From positions 1 to 64,000 of the forward strand of contig CAKRIN010000014.1 in NCBI GenBank assembly GCA_934343805.1: DNA of 64,000 nt, given 5' to 3'. The stretch is from an uncultured Lachnospira sp. (GTDB lineage Bacteria; Bacillota; Clostridia; Lachnospirales; Lachnospiraceae). The notes below the pieces were generated by a model. That model saw only the letters and a program-made list of their open reading frames with translations, was not told where the DNA came from and ran no database searches. The translations under genes and the position numbers were made by a program. Below, piece by piece: positions 61,061 to 64,000 of the stretch. How positions within the stretch are numbered: the first letter of the stretch is position 1; each line of letters begins with the position of its first letter.

Positions 61061-62371
61061 ATGATCTTAGAAATTTTACAATTCATCCATAATGCACTTA
61101 CATTGCTTTTTGGTGTATTCATCTCTGCTGCATTTTTAGGCGCCGTACTAAAAAGAAATACTATTCTGCAGCTGCTTGGATTTTCTTGCGCATCCGGTCT
61201 GGTTTATCTATGCGCATTTTTATTTCTTGGAGAAAATATAACAAGAGAATTATACCCTCTGATTGTACATATACCTTTAATTCTATTCTTTATATTCCGA
61301 TACAGATATCGTCCAATGGCAGCATTTATTTCTGTACTGACAGCATATCTATGTTGTCAGATCAGCAACTGGACCGGCATTGCCGCATTGGCATTAACAC
61401 ATGACGAATTGTATTACTATATTACCCGTATTATTGTAACTATCTGTGTATTTATCTTTTTGCTGGTTCGTGTTACAGATGCTATGAAGCGGTTACTTGA
61501 AATATCCACAGAACTTCTAGCTATCCTGGGCATCATTCCATTTGTTTATTATGTCTTTGATTATGCAACTAACGTATACACTTCACTTCTATACTCTGGA
61601 AGTCAGGTTGTTGTAGAATTCCTTGGATTTACACTGTGTATTACATATTTATTATTCATTTTCTTATATTTCCGTAAATATGAAGAGCAACAGGAAACCC
61701 TGCATCAAAACCAGTTAATGGAATTAATGCGTGATCAGACAAAGAAGGAACTGGACAATCTGCACCAGGCTGAACAATCAGTCTCTATATTGCGGCACGA
61801 TATGCGGCATTTTCTTCTCACAATCTCATCTATGATTGAAAACGAGAAAAACGCCGAAGCTCTGTCATATATCAGGGAAATCATCAATACCTCCGATCAG
61901 ATGGCTATTCATAAATATTGTAAAAATGAACTCGTAAACATGGTGCTTTCTGCACAGGACGAACAATTGAAAAAACAGGACATATCCCTTGTTCATTCAA
62001 TTGAACTTACTGAAAATCTGCCGCTTTCCGACGTGGATCTTACAGCAATTTTATCTAATGGTATAGAAAATGCAATGCATGCTGTTGTAAGCCTTCCTGT
62101 TGATGAACGCATTATCACAATAAATATGCATATACATGACGAAAAGCTTCTTATATCAATTAAGAATCCATGTGCCATCATGCCCGAAATCAAAGATGGT
62201 CTTCCACAAAGCAAACAAATCGGGCATGGTTTTGGCACAAGAAGTATACGATATATCGTTGAAAAAGCAGGCGGCAACTGTCAGTTTTCATCAGATGGAA
62301 ACTTCTTTGTGTTACGTATTATCGTTTCAACACGAACCGGTTCTTCTCAAAGCCTGCTGCAAGGATTATAA
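61061..62371 (+). CDS. GHKL-family sensor histidine kinase (AgrC-like)
   Basis: A 436-residue kinase. Six or so membrane helices fill residues 1-205, followed by a coiled-coil and the H-box SILRHDMRHFLLTISSMIENE. The N-box is LTAILSNGIENAMHAV and the G-box is IGHGFGTRSIRYIVEKAGG, as in GHKL kinases that pair with LytTR regulators. No separate signal peptide gene (AgrD-like) is seen. The last 53 bases overlap the end of the convergent surface-protein gene. Confidence 0.88.
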   Translation: MILEILQFIHNALTLLFGVFISAAFLGAVLKRNTILQLLGFSCASGLVYLCAFLFLGENITRELYPLIVHIPLILFFIFRYRYRPMAAFISVLTAYLCCQISNWTGIAALALTHDELYYYITRIIVTICVFIFLLVRVTDAMKRLLEISTELLAILGIIPFVYYVFDYATNVYTSLLYSGSQVVVEFLGFTLCITYLLFIFLYFRKYEEQQETLHQNQLMELMRDQTKKELDNLHQAEQSVSILRHDMRHFLLTISSMIENEKNAEALSYIREIINTSDQMAIHKYCKNELVNMVLSAQDEQLKKQDISLVHSIELTENLPLSDVDLTAILSNGIENAMHAVVSLPVDERIITINMHIHDEKLLISIKNPCAIMPEIKDGLPQSKQIGHGFGTRSIRYIVEKAGGNCQFSSDGNFFVLRIIVSTRTGSSQSLLQGL

Positions 62372-64000
62372 ATCCCCCTGCTATAATAAGCATTAATACA
62401 AGATGTGATATTGGTGAAGCATCCCCAGTTTCTGGCGCCTTTATTCCTTCTTGTTCTGTTGTGACCCCAGAGCCTGTTCCACTGCTATTTCCCGTATCAG
62501 GGTCTGCTGTCTCAGCAACAGTAAACTCAGTTGATGCTGTTCCTCCAACCGACTGTATGGCAATTGTATGTTTTCCCTTTGATAATGTATCTAAGAAACT
62601 ATGTTTCAGACGCACAATCGTACTTCCTTCTGACAATTCATAATTAGATTCATCCACCTTTTCGCCATCTACCAATACTGCTATGAATTCGCTGAATGGC
62701 GCATTGGAACGGAAAGCTAATGATCCATCTTGTCCAATAGTATGATTGCCGTTAGCTCCATCAATAATCTGGTATTCATTAGAAGCCAGCTTAGCAATTG
62801 GTTCTGTCCTGGTCGCTCCACATCCCGTACAGGTATAAGTCATGACGCCCTCGGCAGTTGTAGTCGGCTGCTTTGTGATCTCGCCATTATTCCATGTATG
62901 CTGATGTTCTTTATCTATAGACAGCACAAGCATATTACCATCATGCTGTATGTTGTATCTTTCGTCATCACTTATAATATTACTTTTATAATCTACATGA
63001 GGATCTGCTCCTTTAACAATTGGAACCGGATTGTTTGCCGTAGGTATATTCTTTGTCGATATTCCAATAATACCTTTGAATGAATTGGTAATATCCAGTG
63101 TCACAGTTAATGTTTCAAATCCAGTATCTCCTGTAGAACTTGTCATGTAGATATTGTTATCCTTACCATCCACCTTGTTTCCTGTTACCATTGCATTTCC
63201 TGAAAACTTAAGCTGCGCCGTTCCCCCATTATCATAAGCATTATTTCTTGCAAGCGCAGATCCATAGATGCCTCCTCCATCATGGTTTGCAGTATTGTCA
63301 CGAATTTCACCACCACTCATAAAAAACTTCGCTGTCCAACTGACATATACGCCACCACCATTGCCGTAACTTTCCCACTCACTATCTGAAATGTTGTTTG
63401 TGATACTACCACCATACATATTAAATTCTGATGGTCCATTATAGACGATTCGAGAAACCATTACTCCGCCACCATTGTTTGATGTATTACCAGAAATTGC
63501 TCCTCCATACATGTTGAATATGCTTGCTCTACTCTTATCTGATACCGCTTCAATACACACTCCGCTTCCACCAGTATTTCCTGTGATTGTACCTGCATAC
63601 ATATCAAATGTACCACCTTGTACTTCTATGCCAATTCCCGTGCATGTTTCACCAGATGAATCCTTCGCATGTGTAATCTTTCCCTCTCCCTGACAATCAG
63701 TCAGTGTTAAATGACCTTCTACCATAATGGCATCAACATCTATATTCGTACCATCATATTTTTTCAGATCCTGTGGATTCTGCATAATAATATTATATCC
63801 ATTTAAACATAGAACAACATCATCAGATATTTTCCATCCACAGTATTCCGTAACTCCTGTGTAAACGTTACTGTAAGTACTTGTACTTGTCAGAACCACA
63901 TCATTCATTAAATAGTAATATCCATCTGATGTTATTTCAGAAATATCTGACACACCTGTCCATATCTGATTCTTATTACAGGTATGGTCATTTATATCTA
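62319..64000 (-). CDS. Sortase-anchored surface protein, beta-helix repeats; N-terminus beyond window
   Basis: At least 560 residues; the frame is open to the right edge. It has no start codon of its own in the window (the GTG at 63953 is internal). The N-terminal part repeats FNMYGGAISGNTSNNGGGV and similar units, typical of right-handed beta-helix adhesins. Then come a CTGCGATRTEP cysteine linker, the same 80-residue beta domain as the other surface protein (LAFRSNAPFSEFIAVLVDGEKV), and APETGDAS, a membrane helix and a basic tail, a sorting signal. The gene end overlaps the kinase gene. Confidence 0.85.
   Translation of the reverse strand, partial: DINDHTCNKNQIWTGVSDISEITSDGYYYLMNDVVLTSTSTYSNVYTGVTEYCGWKISDDVVLCLNGYNIIMQNPQDLKKYDGTNIDVDAIMVEGHLTLTDCQGEGKITHAKDSSGETCTGIGIEVQGGTFDMYAGTITGNTGGSGVCIEAVSDKSRASIFNMYGGAISGNTSNNGGGVMVSRIVYNGPSEFNMYGGSITNNISDSEWESYGNGGGVYVSWTAKFFMSGGEIRDNTANHDGGGIYGSALARNNAYDNGGTAQLKFSGNAMVTGNKVDGKDNNIYMTSSTGDTGFETLTVTLDITNSFKGIIGISTKNIPTANNPVPIVKGADPHVDYKSNIISDDERYNIQHDGNMLVLSIDKEHQHTWNNGEITKQPTTTAEGVMTYTCTGCGATRTEPIAKLASNEYQIIDGANGNHTIGQDGSLAFRSNAPFSEFIAVLVDGEKVDESNYELSEGSTIVRLKHSFLDTLSKGKHTIAIQSVGGTASTEFTVAETADPDTGNSSGTGSGVTTEQEGIKAPETGDASPISHLVLMLIIAGGFIILAAGFEKNRFVLKR

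Noticed and set aside
62319..63953. Complete 544-residue surface protein starting at GTG 63953
   Set aside because: No ribosome binding site or signal peptide there, and the frame continues to the window edge, so the gene is cut.

Overview
The window looks like chromosomal DNA of a low-GC, Gram-positive gut anaerobe of the Lachnospiraceae, possibly close to Lachnospira (Eubacterium) eligens. This is inferred from AT-rich codon use, strong AGGAGG-type ribosome binding sites, a SufCBDSU operon without IscR, an anaerobic-type cobalamin pathway, LytTR/DUF3021/ABC modules and [AS]P[DE]TGD-type sorting tails. No rRNA, tRNA, phage, IS element or CRISPR array was found.

Layout. 1-3.9 kb: riboflavin operon ribD-ribE-ribBA-ribH behind an FMN riboswitch and a long structured leader. 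4-12 kb: a DUF2798 membrane protein, a beta-propeller-like membrane protein, a KAP P-loop NTPase, tripeptidase PepT, a secreted nuclease lipoprotein with a small partner, two large GC-rich palindromes, and the small alarmone synthetase RelQ. 11.5-19.3 kb: ThrH, a MalY/PatB-type aminotransferase, a DUF3737 protein, and sufCBDSU. 19.3-27.2 kb: a degenerate-GGDEF/EAL protein divergent from glpK, then a P-II protein/APC permease/ornithine-cyclodeaminase-family operon, and a chemotaxis receptor broken by an internal deletion. 27.3-31.4 kb: a potassium locus, ktrB-ktrA-small membrane protein-KdpD-like kinase-KdpE-like regulator. 31.4-34.7 kb: a LytTR/DUF3021/lipoprotein/ABC operon, followed by an array of three stem-loop repeats.

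35.3-53.7 kb: an approximately 18-kb cobalamin operon read leftward from a cobalamin riboswitch. It starts with a FecCD-type uptake system and continues cbiC, cbiD, cbiF, cbiG, cbiH, cbiJ, cbiET, a cbiA-cobT fusion, cobU, cobS, a second CobU-like gene, cobC, cbiB, cobQ and an unknown Cys-containing protein. cbiL, a cobalt chelatase and the corrinoid adenosyltransferase are not in the window.

53.8-58.3 kb is the most unusual part. Six leftward genes encode an ACGX-repeat peptide, a radical SAM/SPASM maturase, a PNPOx-like flavin-domain/2x[4Fe-4S] protein, a zinc-type macrodomain, a class-M sirtuin (SirTM) and a small Cys-rich protein. An HxlR regulator is divergent to them. This puts a predicted ribosomally made, radical-SAM-modified peptide next to a reversible ADP-ribosylation pair, without the usual GcvH-L/LplA2 partners in view.

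58.3-64 kb: two sortase-anchored surface proteins with related C-terminal modules flank a LytTR response regulator and GHKL kinase pair. One surface protein has nine 26-residue repeats; the other is a beta-helix-like protein cut by the window edge.
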